Assembly (NCBI RefSeq): GCF_030815585.1
Contig: NZ_JAUSWY010000001.1
Location: 1,798,001-1,862,000 of the forward strand
Source: Arthrobacter pascens
GTDB taxonomy: Bacteria > Actinomycetota > Actinomycetes > Actinomycetales > Micrococcaceae
DNA: 64,000 bases
Direction of reading: 5' to 3'
Below, one piece after another: positions 52,286-61,788 of this stretch. The notes below the pieces were generated by a model. The model was not told where the DNA came from and did no database searches. It worked only from the letters and a program-made list of their open reading frames with translations. The translations under genes were made by a program, and so were the position numbers. The first letter of the stretch is position 1. The number at the start of each line of letters is the position of its first letter.

Positions 52286-54033
52286 AGGTACTGCCCCGTG
52301 TTCGGCATCGTTTCGATGGACTTCCCGGGCTCCTGGCCGGCCTTGCCCTGGACGATGGTCCGGATGTAGGTGATCCGCTCGCCCTTCTTGCCGGAGATGC
52401 GGGCCCAGTCATCCGGGTTTGTGGTGTTCGGCATATCCTCGTGTTCGCGGAATTCGTCCACGACGGCGCGGAGCAGGTGCTCGATCCGCAGGCCCTTCTG
52501 ATGCAGGGTCAGGAGGTCCTTGATGGCGTACTTCTTGGCCCGGTCCACAACGTTCTGCACCACGGCTCCGGAGTTGAAGTCCTTGAAGTAGAGCATCTCC
52601 GTGTCGCCGTTGGCGTACGTGACTTCCAGATACTCGTTGGACTTCTCGGTGGAGTACATGGCCTCCACCGTGCGCTGGACCATGGCATCCACCGTGGCCT
52701 GGACATCTCCTTCATGCTCAGCGAGGTCAGACTCGTGGAACGGCAGGTCCGTGGTGATGTACTTGTTAAAGATATCCGCCGCTGCCTCGGCATCCGGGCG
52801 CTGGATCTTGACTTTGACATCCAGTCGGCCCGGGCGGAGGATCGCGGGATCAATCATGTCCTCGCGGTTGGACGCACCGATCACAATCACGTTGTCCAGC
52901 CTCTCCACGCCGTCGATCTCGCTTAGCAGCTGGGGCACGATGGTGGTTTCGACGTCGGAGGAAATGCCCGTTCCGCGGGTACGGAAAAGTGAGTCCATTT
53001 CGTCGAAAAACACCACTACGGGGCTGCCGTCCGAGGCCTTCTCCCGTGCGCGGGAGAAGATCAGCCGGATGTGGCGTTCTGTCTCGCCGACATACTTGTC
53101 CAGCAGTTCAGGTCCCTTGATGTTCAGGAAGTAGCTCTTAAGGTCGACATTGCCCGTCCGTTCCGCCGCACGGGCCGCCAGTGAGTTGGCCACCGCCTTG
53201 GCGATCAGGGTCTTACCGCAGCCGGGCGGGCCGTACAGCAGGATGCCCTTGGGTGCCTTGAGGCCGTGCTCACGGTAAAGATCCGGATGCAGGAACGGCA
53301 GTTCAACGGCATCGCGGATCTGTTCGATCTGCGGTCCGAGGCCGCCGATGTCCTCATAGGTGATATCAGGGACTTCCTCGAGGACCAGGTTCTCCACCTC
53401 GGACCGGGGAACCTTCTCCAAGGCATAGCCTGTGCGCGAGTCGATGGACAGGGCGTCCCCCACCCTGAGTTTCTCGGTGAGAAGGGCTCCGGAGAGCCGG
53501 ATCACGCGCTCTTCGTCGGCGCGTCCCACCACCAGCGCACGGTCGGGCCCGAGCATTTCCTTGAGCGTGGCGAGCTCGCCTGCACGCTCATACCCGAGTC
53601 CGGCAACAACCAGCAGTGCCTCGTTCAGCAGTACTTCCTGGCCCACGGCCAACTGGTTCATGTTGACCAGGGGGCTGATCCCCACGCGCATTTTCCGGCC
53701 AGCGTTGAAGATGTCCACGGACTCTTCTGTGGCCGCCTGCCCGCTGCTGCCGGGTGACGGCTGGCGCTTCGGATTGAGCTGCAGCACCGTTCCGAAGCTG
53801 TAGGGCGGCTGCCCCTCCTGGTCCAGCGCGTTCTTCAGCCGAAGGATCTCGGCTTTCGCGGTTTCCAGCATGCTGACCAGCTTGGCGTTGTTCTGCGTTG
53901 CGGCTGCCAGTTGGCGGTCAATGTGCCTGAGCTTGTCCCGGAGTATGTTTACCTGCCGGTCCGCAATGGACAGATCGTTGGCGGCAGACTGCTCTGCCGG
54001 TGTGCGTCCGGAGTCCTGGTTCGGCGTCTCCAT
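52282..54033 (-). CDS. arc: Proteasome-associated AAA ATPase ARC/Mpa
   Basis: Hexameric unfoldase that recruits pupylated proteins and threads them into the 20S core. The 583-residue protein has an N-terminal coiled coil (about 20-75) that binds Pup, an OB double-domain (about 75-230), then the AAA module: Walker [16 protein letters not shown], Walker [13 protein letters not shown]. The C-terminus GQYL carries the penultimate tyrosine that docks into and opens the proteasome gate. First gene of arc-dop-pup-prcBA-pafA in transcription order. Confidence 0.97.
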   Translation of the reverse strand: METPNQDSGRTPAEQSAANDLSIADRQVNILRDKLRHIDRQLAAATQNNAKLVSMLETAKAEILRLKNALDQEGQPPYSFGTVLQLNPKRQPSPGSSGQAATEESVDIFNAGRKMRVGISPLVNMNQLAVGQEVLLNEALLVVAGLGYERAGELATLKEMLGPDRALVVGRADEERVIRLSGALLTEKLRVGDALSIDSRTGYALEKVPRSEVENLVLEEVPDITYEDIGGLGPQIEQIRDAVELPFLHPDLYREHGLKAPKGILLYGPPGCGKTLIAKAVANSLAARAAERTGNVDLKSYFLNIKGPELLDKYVGETERHIRLIFSRAREKASDGSPVVVFFDEMDSLFRTRGTGISSDVETTIVPQLLSEIDGVERLDNVIVIGASNREDMIDPAILRPGRLDVKVKIQRPDAEAAADIFNKYITTDLPFHESDLAEHEGDVQATVDAMVQRTVEAMYSTEKSNEYLEVTYANGDTEMLYFKDFNSGAVVQNVVDRAKKYAIKDLLTLHQKGLRIEHLLRAVVDEFREHEDMPNTTNPDDWARISGKKGERITYIRTIVQGKAGQEPGKSIETMPNTGQYL

Positions 54034-54115
54034 GATGCATCAGCCCCTTCCTGCGCTTCTCTTAAGACCTTAGCCCCAAGTTGGCAGGTAGCGCTGAAGA
54101 CTCCCGAAATATGGA

Positions 54116-55180
54116 CTAGTTCGTGATCTCCGGCTCATCCTTGACGTTGGTGCCGGCAATGGCGTCCCGTGCAGCGCGCCGGAGTTTCTTGTCCGAAACC
54201 AGCCGCTCGCCGACTGCGCCGGGCGTCCAGGCGTTGACGTCTTCTTCGTTGAAACCGGTTTTCGAAGGGCGCCGTTTGACCGAGATGCCGGTGACGCCGT
54301 CGGCCAGGCGGCGGGTGACCAGCAGGAAACCTGTGTGCGCCACCATACGGTGATCCGGGCGGACGGCCAGTCCTTCCAGGTGCCAGCCGCGAACCATGGA
54401 TTCCCATGCGTCGGGCTCCGTGAACCGGCCATCGGCGCGGATGGCCTCAGCGGTGCGGGAAAGCTGGGTGACGGTGGCTACGTAGTTGATCCAGACGCCG
54501 CCGGGCGCCAGGACCGTGGCGACGGCATCGAGGCACTCCCACGGGGCGAGCATGTCCAGCACCACGCGGTCAACCGATCCGGGCGCCTCGCTGCGCACGA
54601 CTTCGTCCTGGAAATCTCCCAAGGTGATTCTCCAGGCCGGGTGATGGCCGCCAAAGATCGTCTCCACGTTGCCGCGGGCGATGTCCGCGAATTCCTCGCG
54701 GCGTTCAAAGGAGTGCAGGTAGCCGTTGTCGCCGACGGCGCGGAGCAACGAGATGGACAGCGCTCCCGAGCCCACGCCGGCCTCGACCACCCTGGCTCCG
54801 GGGAAGATGTCCGCCATGGTGACAATCTGGCCGGCGTCCTTCGGATAGACAACGGCAGCGCCACGGGGCATGGACAGGACAAAATCGGAGAGCAGTGGAC
54901 GCAGGGTCTGGTACTGCTGGCCAACGTTGTTCACTACAACGGAGCCGTCAACCTTGCCGATAATCTCGTCGTGGTTCAGGAAACCGCGGTGCGTGTGGAA
55001 GGCGCCGCCGACCTCCAGCGTGATGGTGTTCATGCGGCCGCGTTCGTCGGTCAACTGGACACGCTCCCCCTCGCGGAAGGGTCCCCGGCGCCGGGCAGCC
55101 CCCACCGGCTGCAACCCGCTGGCGGCAACACCGGCTTGGGTTGCTGCTGTGGCTTCGTTGGCGGCAGTTTCGCTGCTCAT
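54116..55180 (-). CDS. trmI: tRNA (adenine-N1)-methyltransferase TrmI
   Basis: Methylates A58 in the T loop of tRNA. A 354-residue protein: an N-terminal beta-barrel (REGERVQLTDERGRMNTITL), then the SAM domain with motif I VVEAGVGSGALSISLLRAVG, the acidic loop LHSFERREEFADIARGN and the catalytic DRVVLDMLAPWECLDAV. It is the usual gene upstream of arc in actinobacteria. Confidence 0.94.
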   Translation of the reverse strand: MSSETAANEATAATQAGVAASGLQPVGAARRRGPFREGERVQLTDERGRMNTITLEVGGAFHTHRGFLNHDEIIGKVDGSVVVNNVGQQYQTLRPLLSDFVLSMPRGAAVVYPKDAGQIVTMADIFPGARVVEAGVGSGALSISLLRAVGDNGYLHSFERREEFADIARGNVETIFGGHHPAWRITLGDFQDEVVRSEAPGSVDRVVLDMLAPWECLDAVATVLAPGGVWINYVATVTQLSRTAEAIRADGRFTEPDAWESMVRGWHLEGLAVRPDHRMVAHTGFLLVTRRLADGVTGISVKRRPSKTGFNEEDVNAWTPGAVGERLVSDKKLRRAARDAIAGTNVKDEPEITN

Positions 55181-55295
55181 GATTTTCCTCGCTCCTGTAA
55201 AACTGTGGGGCCGCGCACTGGAAAGTCAGTCCGGTCTGGCACAAAGGGGCCTCTTCGGCAACCGTGCGGCGGCAATGCACGACCGGCAGGTAACT

Positions 55296-56462
55296 CTACC
55301 GGTTTTGGTCCTGCGGATGCCCATTGGACCGGGCACCCTTGCCGGTGATGGCCGCCAGCACCGCCTTTTGCCCCAGCAGGCCCGTCACTGTCCCACGATG
55401 GTCCACCACGGCATATTCCTGGCCTTCCAGCTGGGCGAGGTACTGGATAAGCTCCTGCCCTTTGGACCACTCAGGCACGTAGGCGCCGGCGCCCAGCGCA
55501 TAGGACACGGCCGTTGCGGGCGTGGACCCGGCTGCGGCCGCGGGAACCTCCGAGACAACAGCGGCGTCCACCACGCCTTGCGGGCGTCCTTCCGCCCCGC
55601 ACACAACGACCGCCGGTGTTCCTGCCGGTGACAGTCGCAGAATGTCCGCCACCGTTGCGGTGGCCGGAACCCCGACGGCGGGCACTGCCAGTGCGGCAGC
55701 GCTAACCAGGTGAAGCCTTCCGCGCAGCGTTCCTTGCTGGATGGCGGCTGACGCCCCCATCCAGAGGAATCCGCAGACGAGGACGGTGATCATCAGAATG
55801 CTCAAGTCCGGCCGATCGCCGACCAGCAGCGGCCGGACAACAAACCAGAAGACCAGAGCCACAACGATGATGCGTCCGGCCCAGCCACCGGCGACCGTGC
55901 CCTTGGCTTGGCTGCCGGTGGCCTTCCAGACGGCCGACTCAACGAGCCGTCCGCCGTCCAGGGGCAGCCCGGGAAGTACGTTGAAGATCCCGATCAGCAG
56001 GTTGGCCCACATGAAGATATTGGTGAGGATCTCCGCCACGCTGGCCATACTGGCGGAGGTGAGCACAAGCCAGGCTCCGCCGGCGAGCACGAAGTTGGCG
56101 GCAGGTCCCGCGAGTGCAACCAGGACGGACCGTCCGGGGGTTGCAGTGAAGTTCTCGAACTGTGTGTGGCCGCCCCAGAGGTTGAGGACGATCTTCTGGG
56201 TTGGCCAGCCGTAGACCTTGGCGGTCAGGGCATGTGCCAGCTCGTGGACCAGCACCGAGATCAGGAGCAGTACGGCATACGCAAAGGCCACGGTGTAGGC
56301 GGCGAAACCGAGCGCCGGGTTCCTTTCCAGGAGCGCGGGACCGTAGACGATCACCGTGAAAGCGGCGATGACGAACCATGAGTAGGCCAGGATAACCGGG
56401 ATGCCTGCGATCCTGCCAAGCGGAATACCTTCACGGCGGGCGGGTGCGTGAGTCTCAGTCAA
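55296..56462 (-). CDS. Site-2 protease-type M50 metalloprotease with CBS domains (Rip3-like)
   Basis: A 388-residue integral membrane zinc protease. The zinc motif is ISVLVHELAHALTAKVYG, and the second motif is NVLPGLPLDGGRLVESAV. Two C-terminal CBS-like segments follow (about residues 250-370, TVADILRLSPAGTPAVVV and LAQLEGQEYAVVDHRGTVTG). This architecture is of the Rip3/SpoIVFB type with regulatory nucleotide-binding CBS pairs. I chose TTG 56462 for its GAGGAG Shine-Dalgarno 8 bases away; the site lies inside the preceding HAD gene, and the genes overlap by 8 bases. Substrates are unknown; anti-sigma factors are usual. Confidence 0.88.
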   Translation of the reverse strand: MTETHAPARREGIPLGRIAGIPVILAYSWFVIAAFTVIVYGPALLERNPALGFAAYTVAFAYAVLLLISVLVHELAHALTAKVYGWPTQKIVLNLWGGHTQFENFTATPGRSVLVALAGPAANFVLAGGAWLVLTSASMASVAEILTNIFMWANLLIGIFNVLPGLPLDGGRLVESAVWKATGSQAKGTVAGGWAGRIIVVALVFWFVVRPLLVGDRPDLSILMITVLVCGFLWMGASAAIQQGTLRGRLHLVSAAALAVPAVGVPATATVADILRLSPAGTPAVVVCGAEGRPQGVVDAAVVSEVPAAAAGSTPATAVSYALGAGAYVPEWSKGQELIQYLAQLEGQEYAVVDHRGTVTGLLGQKAVLAAITGKGARSNGHPQDQNR

Positions 56463-57204
56463 CTGCAATGCTCCTCGTAGCGGGTGCCTCCGGCGTGGAG
56501 ATGCCTGCAGCCCCAACGCCCCGGCGTCCAGCGATCATTTGCAGCTCGGCCACTGTGCGCCCCTTCAATGAATCCCACGTGGTGTGCCGCGGATCATCGG
56601 GAAGCGGCACAATGTGCGGGATGGCCACCGTCGCAACGCCGGAGGCAACGGCTGCGGCCACGCCTGGCGCCGAGTCCTCCAGTGCTACGCAATGATCAAT
56701 GGTCAGCTCGGGGTCCGCCTGCCGCAGCAGCTCAACGGCCGTCAGGTACGCTTCCGGATGCGGCTTTCCCTGGGTGACGGTGTCCCCGGTCACGAGAAAC
56801 TCGAAGTAGGGCCGGGGAAGGTTCGCGACTACTTCACGCGCCAGTGGTCCTTCGGACATGGTGACCAGTGCACAGCGGACGCCGGCATGGTGGAGGTCAT
56901 CCAGAAGTTCCCGGGCGCCCGGCCGCCAGGGCACGCTCCGCCGGACCCGGCTGATCACCTCCGCGGTCAGGGAGTCGACGATCTGCCGGATCTCCAATTC
57001 CACACCCGCTTCCTGAAGGATGCCGGCGGAAAACGTCAGCGACTGCCCCACGAGCTGCATGGCCTGCTGATGGGACCAGGTTCCGCCATGGGCCTCGACG
57101 AGTGCGTGTTCAGCTGCGATCCAGTACGGCTCGGTGTCCACGATGGTGCCATCCATATCCCAAAGAACGGCTCTGAGCGGGGAAACGGCGGCTGGCGATT
57201 GCAT
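56455..57204 (-). CDS. HAD-superfamily phosphatase (beta-phosphoglucomutase-like)
   Basis: A 249-residue HAD hydrolase. Motif I is AVLWDMDGTIVDTEPYWIAA (DxDGT), motif II is CALVTMSEGP, motif III is the lysine of QGKPHPEAYL and motif IV is ALEDSAPGVAAAVASG. The cap domain is helical, as in subfamily IA. Probably a phosphatase of a small phosphorylated metabolite. TAGACT (57211-57216) 6 bases before the ATG suggests a leaderless transcript. It heads the M50-trmI-arc gene series. Confidence 0.9.
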   Translation of the reverse strand: MQSPAAVSPLRAVLWDMDGTIVDTEPYWIAAEHALVEAHGGTWSHQQAMQLVGQSLTFSAGILQEAGVELEIRQIVDSLTAEVISRVRRSVPWRPGARELLDDLHHAGVRCALVTMSEGPLAREVVANLPRPYFEFLVTGDTVTQGKPHPEAYLTAVELLRQADPELTIDHCVALEDSAPGVAAAVASGVATVAIPHIVPLPDDPRHTTWDSLKGRTVAELQMIAGRRGVGAAGISTPEAPATRSIAVD

Positions 57205-57210
57205 GGTTTC

Positions 57211-57216
57211 AGTCTA
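57211..57216 (-). promoter_or_regulatory. -10 element of leaderless HAD gene
   Basis: TAGACT on the minus strand, 6 bases before the ATG at 57204. Confidence 0.5.
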
Positions 57217-57343
57217 CGGTGACACCCTGAACGCCCGCTGCGCGGTACGCCCTTGGCGAATATCCGCCGTCCTCACGCCACCAGCCCGCCGCATCATTGA
57301 CTTTTGGACGCTTCAATCGATGCGTCATGGAGGTTCTTGGACG

Positions 57344-57349
57344 TAGGGT
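57344..57349 (+). promoter_or_regulatory. -10 element of leaderless PAC2 gene
   Basis: TAGGGT, 6 bases before the ATG at 57356. Confidence 0.45.
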
Positions 57350-57355
57350 GAAGGG

Positions 57356-58279
57356 ATGAATAGCTTCGATGGAGACACCACCGAACCGGGTGCCGCGCCC
57401 GAACCGACTGACGCGCCCGAGCCGGAGCGGTTCCTGCAGCCAGTGGCCGAAGGAGAGCGCGTCACTGTGATGCTGGCCGCCTTTGAGGGCTGGAACGACG
57501 CCGGCGAGGCTGCCAGCGATTCGCTGCGCTACCTCAACAAGCTCTGGGGCGGCAAGAAGGTCGCGTCCATCGACGCAGACGAGTACTACGACTTCCAGTT
57601 CACACGTCCCACGGTGCAGCGGAACGCGGCGGGCGAACGCAAAATCAAGTGGCCTTCCACACGGATCTACAAGGCGAGTGCGCCCAATTCCAATGTGGAT
57701 GTCATCTTTGTGCAGGGCACGGAACCGTCCTATAAGTGGCGCGCCTACACCGCGGAGCTGCTGGTCCACGCGGAAGCGCTGAGGGTGGACTACGTGGTGC
57801 TGGTCGGTGCGCTGCTGGCCGATGTCCCGCACAGCCGGCCGATCCCGGTCAGCACGTCCTCGGACGACGGCCCGCTCCGGGAGCGTCTGAACCTGGAAGC
57901 GTCGCAGTATGAGGGACCGGTGGGCATTGTGGGCGTCCTGTCCGAGGTGTCGCTGCTCGCCGGCATTCCCACCGTCTCTTTGTGGGCCGCCGTTCCGCAC
58001 TACGTGGCCCAGGCGCCGTCGCCCAAGGCGCAGCTGGCCCTGTTGCACCGGATCGAGGAATTGCTGCAGGTTCCGCTGGACACGCACGAACTGGCGGAAG
58101 AGGCAGACGCCTGGGAACGCGGGGTGGATGAGCTTGCCACCGAGGACCCGGAAATCGCTGCATACGTGCGGCAGCTCGAAGAGGCGAAAGACACAGCCGA
58201 CCTTCCGGAAGCCAGCGGAGAATCCATCGCCCGCGAGTTTGAGCGCTACCTCAAACGCCGGGGCCAGGACAGGCCCTGA
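57356..58279 (+). CDS. PAC2 family protein
   Basis: A 307-residue PAC2 (proteasome assembly chaperone 2-like) protein. Recognised from MLAAFEGWNDAGEAASDSLR, IDADEYYDFQFTRPTVQ, VIFVQGTEPSYKWRAYTAEL and GIPTVSLWAAVPHYVAQAPS. The role in bacteria is not established. Eukaryotic and archaeal relatives act in proteasome assembly, and this gene starts about 3.3 kb upstream of arc in a divergent direction. An RlmA-like leaderless start geometry applies here too. Confidence 0.9.
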   Translation: MNSFDGDTTEPGAAPEPTDAPEPERFLQPVAEGERVTVMLAAFEGWNDAGEAASDSLRYLNKLWGGKKVASIDADEYYDFQFTRPTVQRNAAGERKIKWPSTRIYKASAPNSNVDVIFVQGTEPSYKWRAYTAELLVHAEALRVDYVVLVGALLADVPHSRPIPVSTSSDDGPLRERLNLEASQYEGPVGIVGVLSEVSLLAGIPTVSLWAAVPHYVAQAPSPKAQLALLHRIEELLQVPLDTHELAEEADAWERGVDELATEDPEIAAYVRQLEEAKDTADLPEASGESIAREFERYLKRRGQDRP

Positions 58280-58323
58280 GCGGAGAACCGTGAGGCCCGG
58301 CGGCTGGGGTGTCGCGGTTCGGC

Positions 58324-59601
58324 TCAGACTTCGATGCCCAGGAGGGCGTTGATTGCGTCGCTGACCAGAGCCTGGTCCTCCCGGCAACCCGCTCCGGCTG
58401 CTGCATTTGCCGCCTCCGCCCAGCGGTCCACGGCGTGAACCGCTGCAGGGGCGTTCAAATCGGCGGACAGGGCTTTGCGCATTTCTGCAATGAGGCCGGC
58501 CGCGGATCCCTCCGGCGCGCTGGCCACAGCACGTCGCCAGGCGTCCAACCGTTCCTTCGCCTGGGTGAAACCGGGATCGGTCCAGGACCAGTCCGAACGG
58601 TAGTGGTGCTCAAGGATTGCCAGCCGGATGGCCGCAGGGTCCTCCCCCGCCGCCCGCAGCTTGGACACCAGCACGAGGTTTCCCTTGGATTTGCTCATCT
58701 TTTCACCGTCCAGGCCCACCATTCCTGCGTGGGCGTAGTGCCGGGCGAGCGGGATACCTGCCAGTGAATACGCGTGCCCGGCGCCCATCTCGTGGTGGGG
58801 AAAGATCAGGTCTGAGCCGCCGCCCTGGACGGTGAACGGAGCCGGAAGGTATTTCTGCGCGATGACCGTGCATTCAATATGCCAGCCGGGCCTGCCTGCC
58901 CCCAGCTCGCCTCCTGGCCAGCTGGGCTCTCCCTCACGGGCCACCCGCCACAGGAGCGGGTCCAGGGCCTGCCTTTTGCCGGCCCGCCCGGGATCACCGC
59001 CCCGTTCGGCAAAAAGTTCCAGCATCTCGGTTTCCGCCATGCCCGAGATTGAGCCAAGGGTCCACGCGTCAGCGGCGACCGAGTGCTTCCCGGCGGCTTC
59101 GACGTCGTAGTACACGTCGCCGTCCGGCTCCCCCGCGGAACCCGCCACCTTGTATGCAAGGCCCAGCCTGACCAGGCGCTCGACCGCCGGAACAATCAGG
59201 GGAACGGATTCCACCGCGCCAATATACTGGTCCGGCGCCAGTACGTTCAGGGCCTCCATGTCGGTCCGGAAGAGCTCAATCTGGCTGGCGGCGAGCTCTC
59301 GCCAGTCAACTCCCGTGGCAGCGGCGCGTTCCAACAGGGGGTCATCGATGTCGGTGACGTTCTGGATGTAGGAAACGCGCTGGCCCGCGTCGCGCCACGC
59401 CCGGTTGAGAAGATCAAAGGCCACATAGCTGGCCGCGTGACCCATGTGGGTGGCGTCATAGGGAGTGATCCCGCAGACGTACATCGACTGCTCACCGCCG
59501 TTCGAAAGCGTTACTTCGCTTCCCAGTGCGGTATCGAACAGCCGGATGGCGGGCATGCTGCCAGGCAGTTCAGGAACAGGGCGGGATATCCAGGATTTCA
59601 C
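58324..59601 (-). CDS. mshC: Cysteine:glucosaminylinositol ligase MshC (mycothiol synthesis)
   Basis: Joins cysteine to 1-O-glucosamine-inositol with ATP, a late step of mycothiol synthesis. A 425-residue paralogue of cysteinyl-tRNA synthetase without the anticodon domain. The zinc cysteine and HIGH motif are in [20 protein letters not shown]; other zinc ligands are in [14 protein letters not shown] and [11 protein letters not shown]; the KMSKS loop is [17 protein letters not shown] start; TAGGCT (59608-59613) 6 bases upstream indicates a leaderless mRNA. Mycothiol supports the Micrococcaceae assignment. Confidence 0.96.
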   Translation of the reverse strand: MKSWISRPVPELPGSMPAIRLFDTALGSEVTLSNGGEQSMYVCGITPYDATHMGHAASYVAFDLLNRAWRDAGQRVSYIQNVTDIDDPLLERAAATGVDWRELAASQIELFRTDMEALNVLAPDQYIGAVESVPLIVPAVERLVRLGLAYKVAGSAGEPDGDVYYDVEAAGKHSVAADAWTLGSISGMAETEMLELFAERGGDPGRAGKRQALDPLLWRVAREGEPSWPGGELGAGRPGWHIECTVIAQKYLPAPFTVQGGGSDLIFPHHEMGAGHAYSLAGIPLARHYAHAGMVGLDGEKMSKSKGNLVLVSKLRAAGEDPAAIRLAILEHHYRSDWSWTDPGFTQAKERLDAWRRAVASAPEGSAAGLIAEMRKALSADLNAPAAVHAVDRWAEAANAAAGAGCREDQALVSDAINALLGIEV

Positions 59602-59607
59602 AGGCCA

Positions 59608-59613
59608 AGCCTA
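59608..59613 (-). promoter_or_regulatory. -10 element of leaderless mshC
   Basis: TAGGCT, minus strand, 6 bases before the GTG of mshC, directly after the uppP stop. Confidence 0.5.
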
Positions 59614-59616
59614 GTG

Positions 59617-60450
59617 CTAGGCGCTGATGACATTGAAACCGAGCAGGAGGTACACCGCCAGTCCCAGGAAAATCCGGTACCAGACAAAGAGGCGGTAGCT
59701 GCGCGTGGAGATGAATTTCAGGAACCATCCGATGATCACGTAGCCAACCACAAAGGCGATGACAGTGGCCAGCGCCGTTTCCGGAAGGCCATAGGGGCCG
59801 GTGATGCCTTCCTTGGAGATGGTCTTGTAGAGCTGGTAAAGACCGCTGCCGAACACGGCCGGTATGGCCAGGAGGAAGGAATACCGGGCGGCAGCTTCAC
59901 GGGTGTAGCCCATCAGCAGGCCGGCAGTAATAGTGCCGCCGGACCTTGAGACCCCCGGAATGAGTGCCATGGCCTGGGCGAGGCCGTAGAAGATGCCGTG
60001 CTTATAGGTGAGGCGCGTCAGATCCCGTTCCTGTTTCCCGACGGCATCGGCCACGGCGAGTACAAGGCCAAAGACAATGAGCGTGGTGGCCACGATCCAG
60101 AGGCTGCGCAGTACCGATTCGATCTGGTCCTGGAACAGGAGGCCCAGCACAATGATCGGCAGGCTTCCCAGAATTACCAGCCACCCCATGCGCACGTCCG
60201 GGTCCTGCCGGGAGACTTTGCCCGCTAGCGAACCGGCCCAGGCTTTGACGATTCTTACGATGTCACGCCAAAAGTAGACAAGCACGGCCGTCTCGGTGCC
60301 CAGCTGCGTGATGGCGGTAAAGGCGGCACCGGGATCGGCGGCGTTGGGCAGGAATTGCCCCACGATCCGCAGATGCGCGCTTGATGAAATCGGTAAGAAT
60401 TCGGTCAGTCCCTGCACTAGGCCCAGCAGGGCCGCCTCAAACCAGTTCAC
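59617..60450 (-). CDS. uppP: Undecaprenyl-diphosphatase UppP (BacA)
   Basis: Recycles undecaprenyl diphosphate to the monophosphate carrier for peptidoglycan synthesis. 277 residues with about eight helices. Two catalytic motifs are present: [18 protein letters not shown] and [20 protein letters not shown] start with TAGGGT (60457-60462) 6 bases upstream, again leaderless. It precedes mshC with a 15-base gap. Confidence 0.95.
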   Translation of the reverse strand: MNWFEAALLGLVQGLTEFLPISSSAHLRIVGQFLPNAADPGAAFTAITQLGTETAVLVYFWRDIVRIVKAWAGSLAGKVSRQDPDVRMGWLVILGSLPIIVLGLLFQDQIESVLRSLWIVATTLIVFGLVLAVADAVGKQERDLTRLTYKHGIFYGLAQAMALIPGVSRSGGTITAGLLMGYTREAAARYSFLLAIPAVFGSGLYQLYKTISKEGITGPYGLPETALATVIAFVVGYVIIGWFLKFISTRSYRLFVWYRIFLGLAVYLLLGFNVISA

Positions 60451-60456
60451 GCTAAG

Positions 60457-60493
60457 ACCCTACGTCATGGACCCTGAGGATTCCCCGTAAGCT
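60457..60493. promoter_or_regulatory. Back-to-back leaderless promoters (uppP and aldo/keto reductase)
   Basis: TAGGGT (60457-60462, minus) is 6 bases before uppP GTG 60450, and TAAGCT (60488-60493, plus) is 7 bases before ATG 60501. Start codons are only 50 bases apart. Confidence 0.45.
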
Positions 60494-60500
60494 TGCTGCT

Positions 60501-61436
60501 ATGCAGCAGCGTTACGTCGGCAACAGTGGATTGCGGGTCTCCGCCCTCTCCCTCGGCACTATGTCCTGGGCCGGCGAAACCGACGAACAGGACGCTACGG
60601 ACATGCTGCGCACCTTCATGAACTCCGGCGGCAAGCACATCGACACGGCGGCGTCATACGCCGACGGCCGTTCGGAGGCGATGATCGGATCACTGCTGGG
60701 GGACGTCGTCTCCCGGACCGAAGTTTCCATCTCCACTAAAGCAGGAATGTCGACGTCGGACGGCCGGCGGACGGTGGATACATCACGCAACGCGATGCTT
60801 TCCGGGCTGGACGCAAGCCTCGCGAGACTTGGGACGGACTACGTGGACATCTGGTTTGCCCAAGCCTGGGACGGCAATGTCCCGTTGGACGAAACCCTGT
60901 CCGCCCTCGAATTCGCTCTGCGGAGCGGGCGGGCACGGTATGCCGGCGTCTCAAACTTCAACGGGTGGCAGACAGCCAAGGCCGCAGCAGTGGCCGGCTT
61001 TCCGCTCGTGGCTGCCCAGGCTGAATATTCGCTCCTCCACCGCAGGCCGGAAGAGGAACTCATTCCCGCTGTCGAGGATGCCGGCCTGGGCCTGATGGGG
61101 TGGGCGCCGCTGGGCCGCGGTGTCCTCACCGGTAAATACCGCGGCAACATACCTTCTCAGTCCAGGGCTGCCCACGCTGTCCTCGCCCCTTACGTGGAGC
61201 CGTACCTGGAGCAGAAACCGTCCCGGGTAGTCGAGGCTGTCGCGATGGCTGCCAAAGGTTTGGGACGGACGCCCCTGGATGTGTCTCTGAGCTGGCTGCT
61301 TTCGCAGCACGGTGTGGCTACGGCCATTGTCGGGCCCAGGACGCCCGTGCAGCTCAAGGAGATCCTGGATTCCCAGCTGACACCTCTGCCGCCGGAGATT
61401 TCCCGGGCACTTGAGGACGTGTCAGAACCGTCCTGA
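60501..61436 (+). CDS. Aldo/keto reductase
   Basis: A 311-residue NADP(H)-dependent TIM-barrel reductase. The catalytic Asp-Tyr pair is in GGKHIDTAASYADGRSE; the lysine is in VSISTKAGMS; further family blocks are YVDIWFAQAWD and YAGVSNFNGWQTAKAA. The C-terminal cofactor segment is ATAIVGPRTPVQLKEIL. The usual catalytic histidine (WH in TDYIDLYQIH) is replaced by AW in IWFAQAW, so activity may be altered. Substrate unknown. Confidence 0.9.
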   Translation: MQQRYVGNSGLRVSALSLGTMSWAGETDEQDATDMLRTFMNSGGKHIDTAASYADGRSEAMIGSLLGDVVSRTEVSISTKAGMSTSDGRRTVDTSRNAMLSGLDASLARLGTDYVDIWFAQAWDGNVPLDETLSALEFALRSGRARYAGVSNFNGWQTAKAAAVAGFPLVAAQAEYSLLHRRPEEELIPAVEDAGLGLMGWAPLGRGVLTGKYRGNIPSQSRAAHAVLAPYVEPYLEQKPSRVVEAVAMAAKGLGRTPLDVSLSWLLSQHGVATAIVGPRTPVQLKEILDSQLTPLPPEISRALEDVSEPS

Positions 61437-61485
61437 CACTGGCGGCAACTGCCTGGCTCAGCGTGCGGCCTTGCCTGCGCCCAGG

Positions 61486-61749
61486 TCAGTCCTCAACGAT
61501 TTCCAGGTCCTCGTCGTCGACATCGAGGTCTTCTTCTTCGTCTTCTTCATCCTCAAAGACCTGGAGTGGTGTCACTTCGTTATAAGCCTCGTAGAGTGCG
61601 TCCTCATAGACTTCGAAGGCATCGGCAACTGCAAAAAATGCCGCTTCAACGGCGGGGTCCCCATCACCGCGGCGGTTGGACGCTGCGATAAGGTGTTCTT
61701 CCAAGGCGGCGGTCAAGGACTGAAGCGCGACACGCGGATCGATGCTCAT
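61486..61749 (-). CDS. Small acidic protein, conserved in actinobacteria
   Basis: An 87-residue protein with a helical N-terminal part (VALQSLTAALEEHLIAASNR, EAAFFAVADAFEVYEDALYE) and an extremely acidic tail (about 22 of the last 25 residues are D, E or their hydrophobic spacers). No known domain recognised. TAACGT (61756-61761) 6 bases before the ATG suggests a leaderless mRNA. Confidence 0.75.
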   Translation of the reverse strand: MSIDPRVALQSLTAALEEHLIAASNRRGDGDPAVEAAFFAVADAFEVYEDALYEAYNEVTPLQVFEDEEDEEEDLDVDDEDLEIVED

Positions 61750-61788
61750 GACTTCACGTTAGCTGGAAAAGGACGAGAATGGAGAGCA

